Shown here piece after piece: positions 16,557 to 26,245 of a stretch of DNA of 36,189 nt. The stretch spans positions 1-36,189 of the forward strand of contig NZ_JAILZV010000009.1 of NCBI RefSeq assembly GCF_023512315.1, given 5' to 3'. A program made the position numbers and the translations under genes. Origin of the DNA: Anoxybacillus sp. GTDB taxonomy: Bacteria > Bacillota > Bacilli > Bacillales > Anoxybacillaceae. The notes below the pieces were generated by a model. It saw only the letters and a program-made list of their open reading frames with translations, had not been told where the DNA came from and searched no databases. The first letter of the stretch is position 1, and the number at the start of each line of letters is the position of its first letter.

Positions 16557-18749
16557 TTATCCAATTAGGCTAAACGGATCATGCACCTCTTCTTTGATCC
16601 CTACCCGTTCGTCATAATCACCAAGCCATTCATAGACATTGTCCGCCACTTCTCGCAGCCATCCGTCCTTCGCTTTCTTCTCAGCCTCAAAGCGGTAAAG
16701 CTGGATCATATATGGCTGCAAACGGCGAAACGAATAGCGGGAAGGGGAAGATTCCCACATTCTCAAATATTCTAGTGACTCCGCATACGGGACAATAACA
16801 GAAACGGTGTCCTGATCAATAAGGCGGTATTTTTCAGCGACTAAAGGATAATCAAGCGTTTCCCGATCCTTTTGTATGTTTTTCGAGTCTACATCCACCG
16901 CGGCAAATAGATGACGGAAATATTCTCGGAATATATTCGGTTTATGTAAATCATCTGGCTGCCTTTGAGTCAATAAGAATCGTGCTGTTTCCATTGCCGT
17001 TCGATACGGACCTCTTGGGCTTGGCATTTCTTCCGTTTCAAAAATAATCACTTGTCCTTTGTCCATTTTCCCTTCACGATTGCAGCGACCCGCCGCTTGG
17101 ACGATGCGATCAAGCGGTCCCATTTGCCGCATGACAATGGGAAAATCTAAGTCAACCCCCGCTTCAACGACTTGTGTGCTGATAAGGCGCACGGGTCGGT
17201 TCTTCCGCAGACGTTCCCGCACTTCATCTAAAATTTGACGCCGATGCGCTCCGCAAAGAAGAGTGGAAAGATGGAATACCCCCTCATCTTCTTGAAGAAG
17301 CTCAACGCACTCTTTCGCCTCTTTTCTCGTGTTAAAAACGACTAACAATTGTTTCTGTTCCCGGATAAAACGTGCAAGCTCTTGCAATGAGATTGGCGTT
17401 TTCCATATGTCATAATCCACACGTTGCATTTGTTGAAAGTGATGGTCTACTAGCAACGACGGCAAAATTTCTTCCACTTCTACTTCTGAAAATACATCTA
17501 AAAACTTACTTTCCTCAAAAAACGGCTGGGTAGCACTTGACAAAACAACCGTTGTTTGACAATGACGAACAAGCATGACAAGCGCATCTAAGGTTGGCTT
17601 TAACAGCTCCGGTGAGAGTGCTTGAATCTCATCAAGAATAATCACGCTGCGCGACAAATTATGCAGTTTGCGAACTTTACTTGGACGGTTGCTAAACAAA
17701 CTGTCAAATAACTGCACCGTCGTTGTGACGATAAGAGGAGCATCCCAATTTTCAGCAGAAAGACGATGCTTGATAGTTTGTGCATCAGCCGCTTCCTTCT
17801 GGTCATCCACTTCAACCTGGCTATGGTGCTCCAGCACCGCATCGTTTCCGAAAATGCCGCGATATACATTCGCTGTTTGCTCAATAATGCTTGTATACGG
17901 AATCGCGACAATGACGCGATCAAGTCGGTGCTTCACGGCATGGCTCAGCGCAAAAGCTAAACTACTTCTCGTTTTCCCCCCTCCGGTCGGCACTGTCAAG
18001 CGAAACATTCCTTGCGGCTTGGCTGCGGCGCGAATACATTCCTCATACACTTCTCTTCGAACCCGATTGACAACTGTATCATCCGCTTGATTGGTCAGTC
18101 GCTGCTGATCAGCAACAAAACAGTCCCATAAATCGGTTATCGAAACTGTCAGATGTCGGATTTGAGAAAGCTCTGGCTGAAAATGTCGTTCTGTATCCAA
18201 ATAATCAGCGTCAACGAGCGACGAAAAGACAAAGCGAATCCACATTTCTCTTTCTGTCTCTGAAAATGGTAAAGTCTCGATCCCCTGTTGTATGAAAGGA
18301 AACACAAACTCTTTTAAAAATGATTCGGCTTGCCGTAAAATCTCTAAAAAATGAGAGCGTTGTTTTTCTAAATTCTCTTCGCAAGTAAGCGATAAATAAG
18401 CAGACGAATGCAACCCCGCATGATGACCAGCGATCGGCAAAGAAAGCCATTCCCAAGCATGTGGATGTTTCATCTTTTTCCAATACAATTGATACATAAA
18501 CGCTGCGCCCCAAATTGCATGGGGAATGCTTCGAGCGTTCTCTCCGTTCGCCTGCTTTTGCAAATATGCTTGAAAATGAGGATGGAATTTACCTAAGTCA
18601 TGCAAAAGACCACATAAGTAAGCTACTTTTTCCCCATTAAAAGGAACAGCAAACAACCGCGCCATTTCAGCTACACTTAACAAATGATCCTTTAAGCTAT
18701 GCCACTCTTGGCCATTTTCCCGCGGAGTATGAGCATAAACATCGTTCAT
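16557..18749 (-). CDS. cas3: Cas3 HD nuclease-helicase
   Basis: 730 residues. An N-terminal HD nuclease domain with H50-D51 in LLHDLGKFHPHFQ and GHHAGLH near 108 is followed by the SF2 helicase: Walker A VPTGGGKT at 252-259, the DEIQ box at 372-375, SSAT, and motif VI in QAAGRCNREGK. It degrades target DNA recruited by Cascade. The start codon ATGA overlaps the stop of a short upstream frame; its own ribosome site (GAAG) is weak, so coupling is possible. Confidence 0.96.
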   Translation of the reverse strand: MNDVYAHTPRENGQEWHSLKDHLLSVAEMARLFAVPFNGEKVAYLCGLLHDLGKFHPHFQAYLQKQANGENARSIPHAIWGAAFMYQLYWKKMKHPHAWEWLSLPIAGHHAGLHSSAYLSLTCEENLEKQRSHFLEILRQAESFLKEFVFPFIQQGIETLPFSETEREMWIRFVFSSLVDADYLDTERHFQPELSQIRHLTVSITDLWDCFVADQQRLTNQADDTVVNRVRREVYEECIRAAAKPQGMFRLTVPTGGGKTRSSLAFALSHAVKHRLDRVIVAIPYTSIIEQTANVYRGIFGNDAVLEHHSQVEVDDQKEAADAQTIKHRLSAENWDAPLIVTTTVQLFDSLFSNRPSKVRKLHNLSRSVIILDEIQALSPELLKPTLDALVMLVRHCQTTVVLSSATQPFFEESKFLDVFSEVEVEEILPSLLVDHHFQQMQRVDYDIWKTPISLQELARFIREQKQLLVVFNTRKEAKECVELLQEDEGVFHLSTLLCGAHRRQILDEVRERLRKNRPVRLISTQVVEAGVDLDFPIVMRQMGPLDRIVQAAGRCNREGKMDKGQVIIFETEEMPSPRGPYRTAMETARFLLTQRQPDDLHKPNIFREYFRHLFAAVDVDSKNIQKDRETLDYPLVAEKYRLIDQDTVSVIVPYAESLEYLRMWESSPSRYSFRRLQPYMIQLYRFEAEKKAKDGWLREVADNVYEWLGDYDERVGIKEEVHDPFSLIG

Positions 18750-18826
18750 CTTCTATCAGACCCTATCAAACGTTTTCTCCTAGGACATTTGCCCTGTATT
18801 AGGTATATTTCTCCAAATATCTCCAT
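18746..18826 (-). CDS. Possible 26-residue leader peptide coupled to cas3
   Basis: An ATG at 18826 opens 26 codons whose TGA stop (18748-18746) overlaps the cas3 ATG in an ATGA. The product begins MEIFGEIY, is basic towards its end (PRRKRL) and ends GSDRR. AGGAGG lies only three bases upstream of the ATG, which is tight. I know no family. The overlap, together with the weak ribosome site of cas3, suggests translational coupling; a chance frame is quite possible. Confidence 0.35.
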   Translation of the reverse strand: MEIFGEIYLIQGKCPRRKRLIGSDRR

Positions 18827-19277
18827 AATCCTCCTAAATCAAACATCTTTTTTCAATTTTCACTGATCATTTTTTACATATTAGTAAGTGTAGAGGTTCA
18901 TCGCCACAACATGTACTTGACGAGTGATACTTTTTCCTGAACAAGAATATGAAAAAATCATTGATTTGATAATTCTTCCTTACAAGCGTCAGTAGAGCGT
19001 GTTATAAAAAATCAAGTACAAATTTTGGTAAAGAGCCAGTGTAGAGACAATTTGGAAAGCAAATCGTGTCATCCTTATAAATTCAGCGAGCTACGCTATG
19101 AAAAGGCTACAAAAATAAACGGAAAGAAAAATCTGGGATACGTTTAGTGAGGGGTTAAGCAAAGTTAAAAGGCTTATGGGATATTAATTGATATCAATAT
19201 AAAGATTTCCTTGAGGCGAGGATCACAATCCTGAAAATCATGATTAAAGCAAAATTCGCACAAATGGAATAAACAAA
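18827..19277. other. 450-bp stretch without a convincing gene
   Basis: No frame here is both long and protein-like. The cas operon promoter should lie near the cas3 end (18830-18900), but I cannot pick its boxes firmly. The rest is A/T-rich with scattered stops in all frames and may be the decayed remains of a mobile element, since it ends at a MITE-like element. Confidence 0.4.
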
Positions 19278-19398
19278 AGAGGGTGACCAAAAAGAGCACC
19301 TCTCTTCAAAGAAGATATCATATATAGTTTTGTAAAGTTGTTTCGAGTGTATATACGGTGATAAGAAAGAGTGCCCCGTTACTTTTGGGACACCCTCT
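19278..19398. mobile_element. MITE-like element, copy A
   Basis: A 121-bp segment bounded by imperfect inverted ends: AGAGGGTGACCAAAAAG at the left and, read in reverse, AGAGGGTGTCCCAAAAG at the right. It holds no gene. Its right part resembles the segment at 29047-29135. The right-end hairpin (GAGTGCCCC with GGGACACCC) sits against the stop codon of the minus-strand gene at 19405 and could serve as its terminator. I see no clear target duplication. Confidence 0.55.
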
Positions 19399-19404
19399 CT
19401 TTCT

Positions 19405-19554
19405 CTACTTCCGTTCCTCCATACCACATGCAGAGCAAGCGTCTGCTGTGGAGCAAGCAGCGCATTTTCCTTTTGCGCTTTTTTTGACATGACGGACGAG
19501 CGTCCAGCCTGCGTAAGCAAAGATGGCACCGCCGATGATAATATTAGCAACCAT
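19405..19554 (-). CDS. FeoB-associated Cys-rich membrane protein
   Basis: 49 residues. An N-terminal hydrophobic helix (VANIIIGGAIFAYAGWTLV) is followed by a basic stretch and a cysteine cluster CAAC...ACSAC, with five cysteines near the C-terminus. That matches the short FeoB-associated Cys-rich proteins (PF12669) found next to feoB in Firmicutes. It starts 17 bp after the feoB stop codon behind AGAAAGAAGGGGAG, so it belongs to the same operon. Probably helps Fe2+ transfer at the membrane. Confidence 0.82.
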   Translation of the reverse strand: MVANIIIGGAIFAYAGWTLVRHVKKSAKGKCAACSTADACSACGMEERK

Positions 19555-19570
19555 AGCTCTCCCCTTCTTT

Positions 19571-21574
19571 CTATGAAAGTCCTAGCCATTTTCCGCCTTC
19601 GTAAATGAGAAGCGAAATGATGTAAGCAATCACAAGCGCATAGCCAATCGCAAAAAACGTCCATTTCGTCGAACCTGTTTCTTTCCGGATGGTCGCGACC
19701 GTTGCCAAGCACGGCACGTAAAGCAGCACGAACGCCATAAAGCTAAACGCCGATAGCGGCGTAAAGTAATGCGCCATCAACCCTTGCAACGTCTCTGTAT
19801 CTTTCACGTGATAAATAATATTCATCGTCGATACGACAACTTCTTTGGCTAAAAAACCAGTAAGTAATGCAGCACCTGCCTGCCATGTCCCAAACCCAAG
19901 CGGTGCTAACACCGGTGCCAATACGCCGCCAATCGCTGCTAAAAAGCTGTCGTCCATCGAAACATTAAATCCCTTTGGTCCAGCGTACGACAATAGCCAA
20001 ATCGCTACCGATCCGCCAAAAATAAACGTTCCCGCTTTGCGAACGAAGCCTTTTCCTTTATCCCACGTACTGCGCCATAACGTTAGCGCTTGTGGCATAC
20101 GGTATGGAGGCAGCTCAATGACAAACACCGAATGCTCATTTTTTAATATCGTCGATGAAAATAGTTTTGCAAGCAACAATGCCACGACGATTCCTAATAC
20201 ATACAATGAAAAAACGACTTCCGCTTGATGCGCTTGAAAAAACGCACCAACAAACAACGCATATACTGGCAATCGCGCCGAACACGACATCAGCGGCAAC
20301 AACAAAATCGTCAACAACCGCTCGCGTGGCTGTTCAATCGTTCTTGCCGCCATCACGCCTGGAACGTTGCAGCCGAAGCCAATAATCATCGGAATAAACG
20401 ATTTTCCGTTCAAACCGATTGCTTCCATCAACCGGTCCATAACCATCGCCACTCGCGCCATATAGCCTGAATCTTCTAACAAAGAAATGAAAAAGAACAA
20501 AATGAAAATTTGCGGTACGAAAACGAGCACACCGCCAACCCCGGAAACGATGCCGTTTAATACAAGTTCTTGCAAAAATTTAGACGCTCCCATTGCCGTT
20601 AACAATCGTGACAATGTATCCGTCAATGGTCCTGAGAAAAATTGGTCGAGCAAATCGGCTAATGGTGAGCCAAGCCAATCAAACGTCAACATGAACATCA
20701 CGTACATAAAAAACAAGAAAATCGGCATCCCTAAATATTTGTTCGTTACAATCGCGTCGATTTTTTCCGTCCATGTGAGCGGCTGTTTTTCTGCCCATAC
20801 AACGACGTCTTCGAGTACTGCTTCAATAAACGTTTCTCGCAAATGATGGAGCCGCTCTCGAAGCGAACGGCCGTGCGGCAGCTGACGGATGCTTTCTTCC
20901 GTTTGCTTACGAATGGCTAAAATCGGTTCAAGTTCTATCTTCGTCCGCAAATAGTCGTACACTCTTTCATTTCCTTCTAAACATTGCAGCGCAAGCCAGC
21001 GTTTCGAGCGTTCGATATCGTCGGGAAGATAGCGGCTTATTTTCGCGATCGCTGTTTCGATCACATCATCGTATGTTAATGCCAGCGGCTTTGGTTGTTG
21101 TGCCGACCGAAGCGTCTCCGCCAGCTCGTCCATTCCTTTTCCCGTGCGAGCGATCACTGGAACGACTGGAACACCAAGCTTTGTGGATAATTGTTTGACA
21201 TCGATTTTCATTCCGCGCCGCTCCGCAACATCGATCATATTTAACGCCATCACAAGCGGCTTGCCAAATTCGAGCAGCTGAATCGTCAAATGCAAATTCC
21301 GTTTCAACTGCGACGCATCAACAATATTTAAAACCGTCGAAAACGACTCTGTTAACAAAAAATCGGTCGCCACTCCTTCATCGCGTGAAAGCGGATGGAG
21401 CGAATATACCCCTGGCAAGTCGACGACATACGCATCGCGGCTTCGCAAAATGCCGACCTTTTTCTCGACCGTCACTCCACTCCAGTTTCCGACATATTCA
21501 TAAGAACCTGTTAAGTTATTAAATAATGATGTTTTTCCTGTATTCGGATTGCCAAATAATGCAATTTGCGACAT
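19571..21574 (-). CDS. feoB: Ferrous iron transporter FeoB
   Basis: 667 residues. The N-terminal G domain has the P-loop GNPNTGKTSLF at 8-18, VEKKVG (G2), DLPGVYSL (G3) and NMID (G4). The C-terminal membrane region (about 280-665) contains two Gate motifs, with GFGCNVPGVMAART and a conserved cysteine in VPCLATVATI. It imports Fe2+ using GTP hydrolysis by its cytoplasmic domain. feoA ends three bases before it, so the two are one operon. Confidence 0.97.
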   Translation of the reverse strand: MSQIALFGNPNTGKTSLFNNLTGSYEYVGNWSGVTVEKKVGILRSRDAYVVDLPGVYSLHPLSRDEGVATDFLLTESFSTVLNIVDASQLKRNLHLTIQLLEFGKPLVMALNMIDVAERRGMKIDVKQLSTKLGVPVVPVIARTGKGMDELAETLRSAQQPKPLALTYDDVIETAIAKISRYLPDDIERSKRWLALQCLEGNERVYDYLRTKIELEPILAIRKQTEESIRQLPHGRSLRERLHHLRETFIEAVLEDVVVWAEKQPLTWTEKIDAIVTNKYLGMPIFLFFMYVMFMLTFDWLGSPLADLLDQFFSGPLTDTLSRLLTAMGASKFLQELVLNGIVSGVGGVLVFVPQIFILFFFISLLEDSGYMARVAMVMDRLMEAIGLNGKSFIPMIIGFGCNVPGVMAARTIEQPRERLLTILLLPLMSCSARLPVYALFVGAFFQAHQAEVVFSLYVLGIVVALLLAKLFSSTILKNEHSVFVIELPPYRMPQALTLWRSTWDKGKGFVRKAGTFIFGGSVAIWLLSYAGPKGFNVSMDDSFLAAIGGVLAPVLAPLGFGTWQAGAALLTGFLAKEVVVSTMNIIYHVKDTETLQGLMAHYFTPLSAFSFMAFVLLYVPCLATVATIRKETGSTKWTFFAIGYALVIAYIISLLIYEGGKWLGLS

Positions 21575-21577
21575 AAA

Positions 21578-21799
21578 TTACTCCACTCCAATGCATGCGG
21601 CTTCTTTTCGGCGTAAACAAATGCACTGTCCAGCTACTTCGACCATCACCGGACCACCAAACGGCATTGTACATTTGACACAAACTTCTTCACCTTCATG
21701 AATGCCCATATCAATTAACCGCTGCTTTAACAGCTCACTCATAATCGATAAGTTCGTAATCGTTGCACGTTTCCCAGGTTGTAAGTCAGTAAGGACCAT
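21578..21799 (-). CDS. feoA: Ferrous iron transport accessory protein FeoA
   Basis: 73 residues from the ATG at 21799, chosen because GAGGAGG lies eight bases upstream; the frame opens further upstream, at 21838, in what should be the operator. A small SH3-like FeoA domain: MVLTDLQPG, LLKQRLIDMGIHEGEEV and the C-terminal MVEVAGQCICLRRKEA. It works with FeoB, encoded immediately downstream. Confidence 0.94.
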   Translation of the reverse strand: MVLTDLQPGKRATITNLSIMSELLKQRLIDMGIHEGEEVCVKCTMPFGGPVMVEVAGQCICLRRKEAACIGVE

Positions 21800-21822
21800 T
21801 CGTGCAGCCTCCTCGACAATAA

Positions 21823-21837
21823 TGATAATTTTTCTCA
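21823..21837. promoter_or_regulatory. Fur box upstream of feoAB
   Basis: The minus strand reads TGAGAAAAATTATCA, 13 of 14 or 15 scored positions short of two mismatches to the 7-1-7 Fur consensus TGATAATNATTATCA. It sits 24-38 bp before the feoA start codon, where a repressor would block transcription. Expected to bind Fur with Fe2+. Confidence 0.7.
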
Positions 21838-21925
21838 ACTTAAGTTACTTTTATCATACTACAAAAACAGTACCAGTAGGAATGATTTTTATCACAACTT
21901 TGTTACACTTTTTCTACAAAATTGC

Positions 21926-21953
21926 GAAAAAAGCGCCCTACACTTGGGCGCTT
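21926..21953 (-). terminator. Terminator of the endonuclease I gene
   Basis: AAGCGCCC and GGGCGCTT pair perfectly around a seven-base loop, followed by TTTTTTCG on the minus strand. The stem begins within the stop codon at 21952-21954. Confidence 0.85.
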
Positions 21954-22884
21954 ATTGCTTTGACTTCATCGGAAAAACCATTTGTTCTGCTAGACTCGGA
22001 AAATCAATGAACGGATTGCGGTTTCCTTGAATCGAGAAAATCGCTTGGTTGCGGTGTTTTTCGTAAATCGTTGCTGGGAATTGTTTGTGCCAGCGCACTA
22101 ACAGCGGAATGTCAATTTTCCGGCGAAACGCCTTTGCAATTTCCGACGGGTAACGCAATAAGAAATAAAGCATCGCCCGCGCCACCGTCCCTTTCCCGTG
22201 CTCAGGCTCAAAGAAGCCATTATCCGCAACCCCGCAATGGTTTTGAATTTTCTCCGTTGGCGATTCCGGCTCATAAAACGGAAAATCAGCATACGGAAAG
22301 TTCGAGCGAGCGGTGTTGCATTCCGGCTGGCAAACGAACAAATGGTGCAAATCGCCTTTCATCGGCTCTCTCGCGCCAAACCACGATTGCGGAACGACAT
22401 GCTCGGTATTAAGCTTCAGCTGCCGCTCAATTCCTCTTAGCTTTTGTTCGATATTCCATTCTTTTTTGTCCGCGTGTTTCAACAATCGGCGAAATTCCTC
22501 ATACCGTTTTCTAATAATCTCGTAATCTTGTATAATAATCATTTCTGGGTCTTTCTTTTCTCCCGAATAAATGCTTCGGACCGAACCGTCTGGGTGAAGA
22601 TCGACCCACGTATACAAATACTCGTCTTTGCTAAAAAAATAAGGAAGCCGGCGTTTATGTGTCCGTTTCACTAATTCATGGTATTTAACAAACATGCTAA
22701 GCCCGTCTTGTTCGCGAATGACGTGTCGGTAATACCGCTCGATTGCTTTCCGGTCTTTCTTTTCATCATAATACACGTTCCGCTTCGCTTGAATTTGTTG
22801 CTGGTTTTCTTTTAAAAATAGCAATTGGTCGTCACAGTCTTCGCATTGCCATTGTTCGAGCTCTTGTAATATTTCGTCCGCCAT
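21952..22884 (-). CDS. Endonuclease I family nuclease
   Basis: 310 residues. The C-terminal half has the endonuclease I (PF04231, BsnI/YurI-like) signature: NTEHVVPQSWF, MKGDLHHLF, and CNTARSNFPYAD, with the His and Asn metal ligands. The N-terminal 150 residues are charged, with a CEDC pair at about 14-17 and likely coiled stretches. No signal peptide is visible, unlike secreted members of the family, so it may be intracellular or exported by another route. No operon partner is apparent. Confidence 0.8.
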   Translation of the reverse strand: MADEILQELEQWQCEDCDDQLLFLKENQQQIQAKRNVYYDEKKDRKAIERYYRHVIREQDGLSMFVKYHELVKRTHKRRLPYFFSKDEYLYTWVDLHPDGSVRSIYSGEKKDPEMIIIQDYEIIRKRYEEFRRLLKHADKKEWNIEQKLRGIERQLKLNTEHVVPQSWFGAREPMKGDLHHLFVCQPECNTARSNFPYADFPFYEPESPTEKIQNHCGVADNGFFEPEHGKGTVARAMLYFLLRYPSEIAKAFRRKIDIPLLVRWHKQFPATIYEKHRNQAIFSIQGNRNPFIDFPSLAEQMVFPMKSKQ

Positions 22885-22938
22885 CTATCTCACCGCCCTT
22901 AAGAAGCTCTCCCCACATTTCAAATGTGAGTATATTTA

Positions 22939-24270
22939 TTATAACAAGCGAGAGAAAGATAGACGAGCAGATGGACGCTTAGAGAAAAACTGCCTGCCGG
23001 CTGAAAAAAGCAATGTCATTAGCGGCAAACTCCATAAAAAAACCGCATATGGAATATACGAAATAGTAGAAACCCCTGTAATCGCGCTGCACATCACCGC
23101 CAATATGCTCCAAGGAATAAGCCCTGGAAAAATCATCGTCGAATCTGCCATCACTCTTGCTAATTCTTCCCGTGAGTACTGCTTTTGCCAGTGGAAAAAA
23201 AACGAGCGGCCAGTTAAAATAATCGGCAACGTCTGGTTACATGCCACCGCTGCGATGGCAAGCGAAGCAACCATCGTCCGCCACGTATATGACATAAGCG
23301 ACTTCTTATTCGCCAGCCAGCGGTCTAAAAACGGCTGTACGACTTGCAATTCTTCTAATATTCCGTTATACACTCCTGCGAAAGCAATAAATAATAACAA
23401 AAACAACACAGAACGAACCCCGCCGCCTAGCTGCTCACTGCCATTCCATAAATGGGAGCTAAGGGAGAGTACCGGCACTCCTTGCCAATACGCAAGCACG
23501 ATTGCACAAACGATGCTTGCGAAAAAGGCGTGCTTCATTTTTATTCGAAAACAAACGAGCAATAGAAGCACAACTGGCGGAAGTAGCGCAACTGCGTTCA
23601 CCTGTAACGGTGCTACATGGAGCGTTGCTCGTGTCGATGTATGCAAATCAAGAAAAAAATAAAAACAAGCACTAAAGCAAATTGCCAGCAAAGTTGTTGG
23701 CAATAATTTTTTTAATTGGCGATAGACAGAGGTTTCCACCGTATGCACAAGCAGCTGATAAGCGCTAGAAAAAATGGACGTCCGATCGCCGACAAACGCT
23801 CCAGAAACTAACGCCCCAGCTACGACAGGAAGCGGCAAATGCAAAGACATCGCAACGCTCATTAACGGAATACCGAGCGCGCTTAACGAGCCGACCGCAG
23901 TACCTAATACTAACGACATCAGCACCATAAAGAAAAACGACAGCACCAAAAAATGGTCAGGAGATAAAAAGTGCAAAAATAACGCGACCATTTGGTTCAT
24001 CGTACCGCTTATCTCCCACATTGGCAACAATATGCTCACCAATAACAAAATAATGACAACCTCTTTCGTCTGCAGCGCTCCTCGTCTTCCCATTTGTAAA
24101 AGCGCACGAAAAGATACCCCTTTGTAAAGGCAAATGGTTACTAATACAAAAAGCCCAGGAAGAAACCCGATCACAAGCGGGAAGTGAAAAAATACGGCAC
24201 TGAAAATACCGAGCAACGTAACAATCAATAAGCAGAGCATTTCCCTACGTGAAAATGAAACTATTCTCAT
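22939..24270 (-). CDS. NhaC-family Na+/H+ antiporter-like protein
   Basis: 443 residues with about eleven hydrophobic segments. I chose the ATG at 24270 (MRIVSFSRRE), which is eight bases past a GGAG; the frame opens at 24291. The segments GTAVGSLSALGIPLM and SGAFVGDRTSIFSSAY, and the helix with ACNQTLPIILTG, are typical of NhaC-type transporters. Family members exchange Na+ or organic ions (malate/lactate) for H+; the substrate is not decidable. It is preceded by a structured repeat. Confidence 0.82.
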   Translation of the reverse strand: MRIVSFSRREMLCLLIVTLLGIFSAVFFHFPLVIGFLPGLFVLVTICLYKGVSFRALLQMGRRGALQTKEVVIILLLVSILLPMWEISGTMNQMVALFLHFLSPDHFLVLSFFFMVLMSLVLGTAVGSLSALGIPLMSVAMSLHLPLPVVAGALVSGAFVGDRTSIFSSAYQLLVHTVETSVYRQLKKLLPTTLLAICFSACFYFFLDLHTSTRATLHVAPLQVNAVALLPPVVLLLLVCFRIKMKHAFFASIVCAIVLAYWQGVPVLSLSSHLWNGSEQLGGGVRSVLFLLLFIAFAGVYNGILEELQVVQPFLDRWLANKKSLMSYTWRTMVASLAIAAVACNQTLPIILTGRSFFFHWQKQYSREELARVMADSTMIFPGLIPWSILAVMCSAITGVSTISYIPYAVFLWSLPLMTLLFSAGRQFFSKRPSARLSFSRLL

Positions 24271-24345
24271 TTCCCCATCTCCAGCATCCAAAATTTAGGT
24301 ATGTTACCATCATACAAAAAAATTCGTCTATTTGCCAATAAGAAA

Positions 24346-24512
24346 AGTGCAAAGCGCCCGCCTATCGGCGAAGAGCGCACAAGCCCCACCGAGGGGGCTC
24401 TCGAACCAAACATGGCTTGTTTCTGCGTGGGTAAGCTCAATGAAGCCAATCAATGTGCCGCCGAAAGAAGGGGCGGAGCGCATCACACCGATGGCGCTTG
24501 GAGCTAGGCATG
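24346..24512. repeat. Structured intergenic repeat element
   Basis: A G+C-rich block in an A/T-rich spacer, able to fold into consecutive hairpins: GCC-TATC-GGC inside GCGC arms; AGCCCC-ACCG-AGGGGGCT (one bulge); CCGCC and GGCGG; and GCGCATC with GATGGCGC. The segments GCGCCCGCCTATCGGCGA and CTAGCTCCAAGCGCC look like a dispersed Bacillaceae intergenic repeat I remember from related genomes. It could be an RNA leader for the antiporter gene or a mobile repeat. It has no U-run of its own. Confidence 0.5.
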
Positions 24513-24541
24513 AATCCGAGATTTTATACTTTCTTATCTTT

Positions 24542-24579
24542 AAAAAAAATCCCTCTGGACGTTTTCCAGAGGGATTTTT
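24542..24579 (-). terminator. Terminator of tyrS
   Basis: AAATCCCTCTGG and CCAGAGGGATTT pair around a short loop, with T/A runs on both sides, so it may work in both directions. It lies directly after the tyrS stop codon. Confidence 0.85.
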
Positions 24580-24580
24580 C

Positions 24581-26100
<1,520 letters not shown>

Positions 26101-26205
26101 TTATTTGATTTTCGATATACACCGTTTTACCACAATCCCCCCTAAATTGTCAAACCACTTAGCAGAAAAATGACAAAAAAACATAATATTAGACAAGCGG
26201 TATGG

Positions 26206-26211
26206 TATAAT
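26206..26211 (+). promoter_or_regulatory. Candidate -10 box of the penicillin-binding protein gene
   Basis: TATAAT lies 35 bp before the start codon. No convincing -35 box is at the normal distance (ACATAA is 19 bp upstream). Confidence 0.4.
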
Positions 26212-26245
26212 AAAAGTAATTTTCAGACGTATATGGAGGTTGTGT

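Noticed and set aside
19194-19712. 172-codon minus-strand frame overlapping feoB and the Cys-rich gene
   Set aside because: It is out of frame with feoB for much of its length and crosses the MITE-like element; the real genes explain the region.
24346-24512. Lysine or other known riboswitch before the NhaC-type gene
   Set aside because: NhaC-type genes can have lysine riboswitches, but I do not find the conserved lysine aptamer sequences here; the block looks like a repeat.
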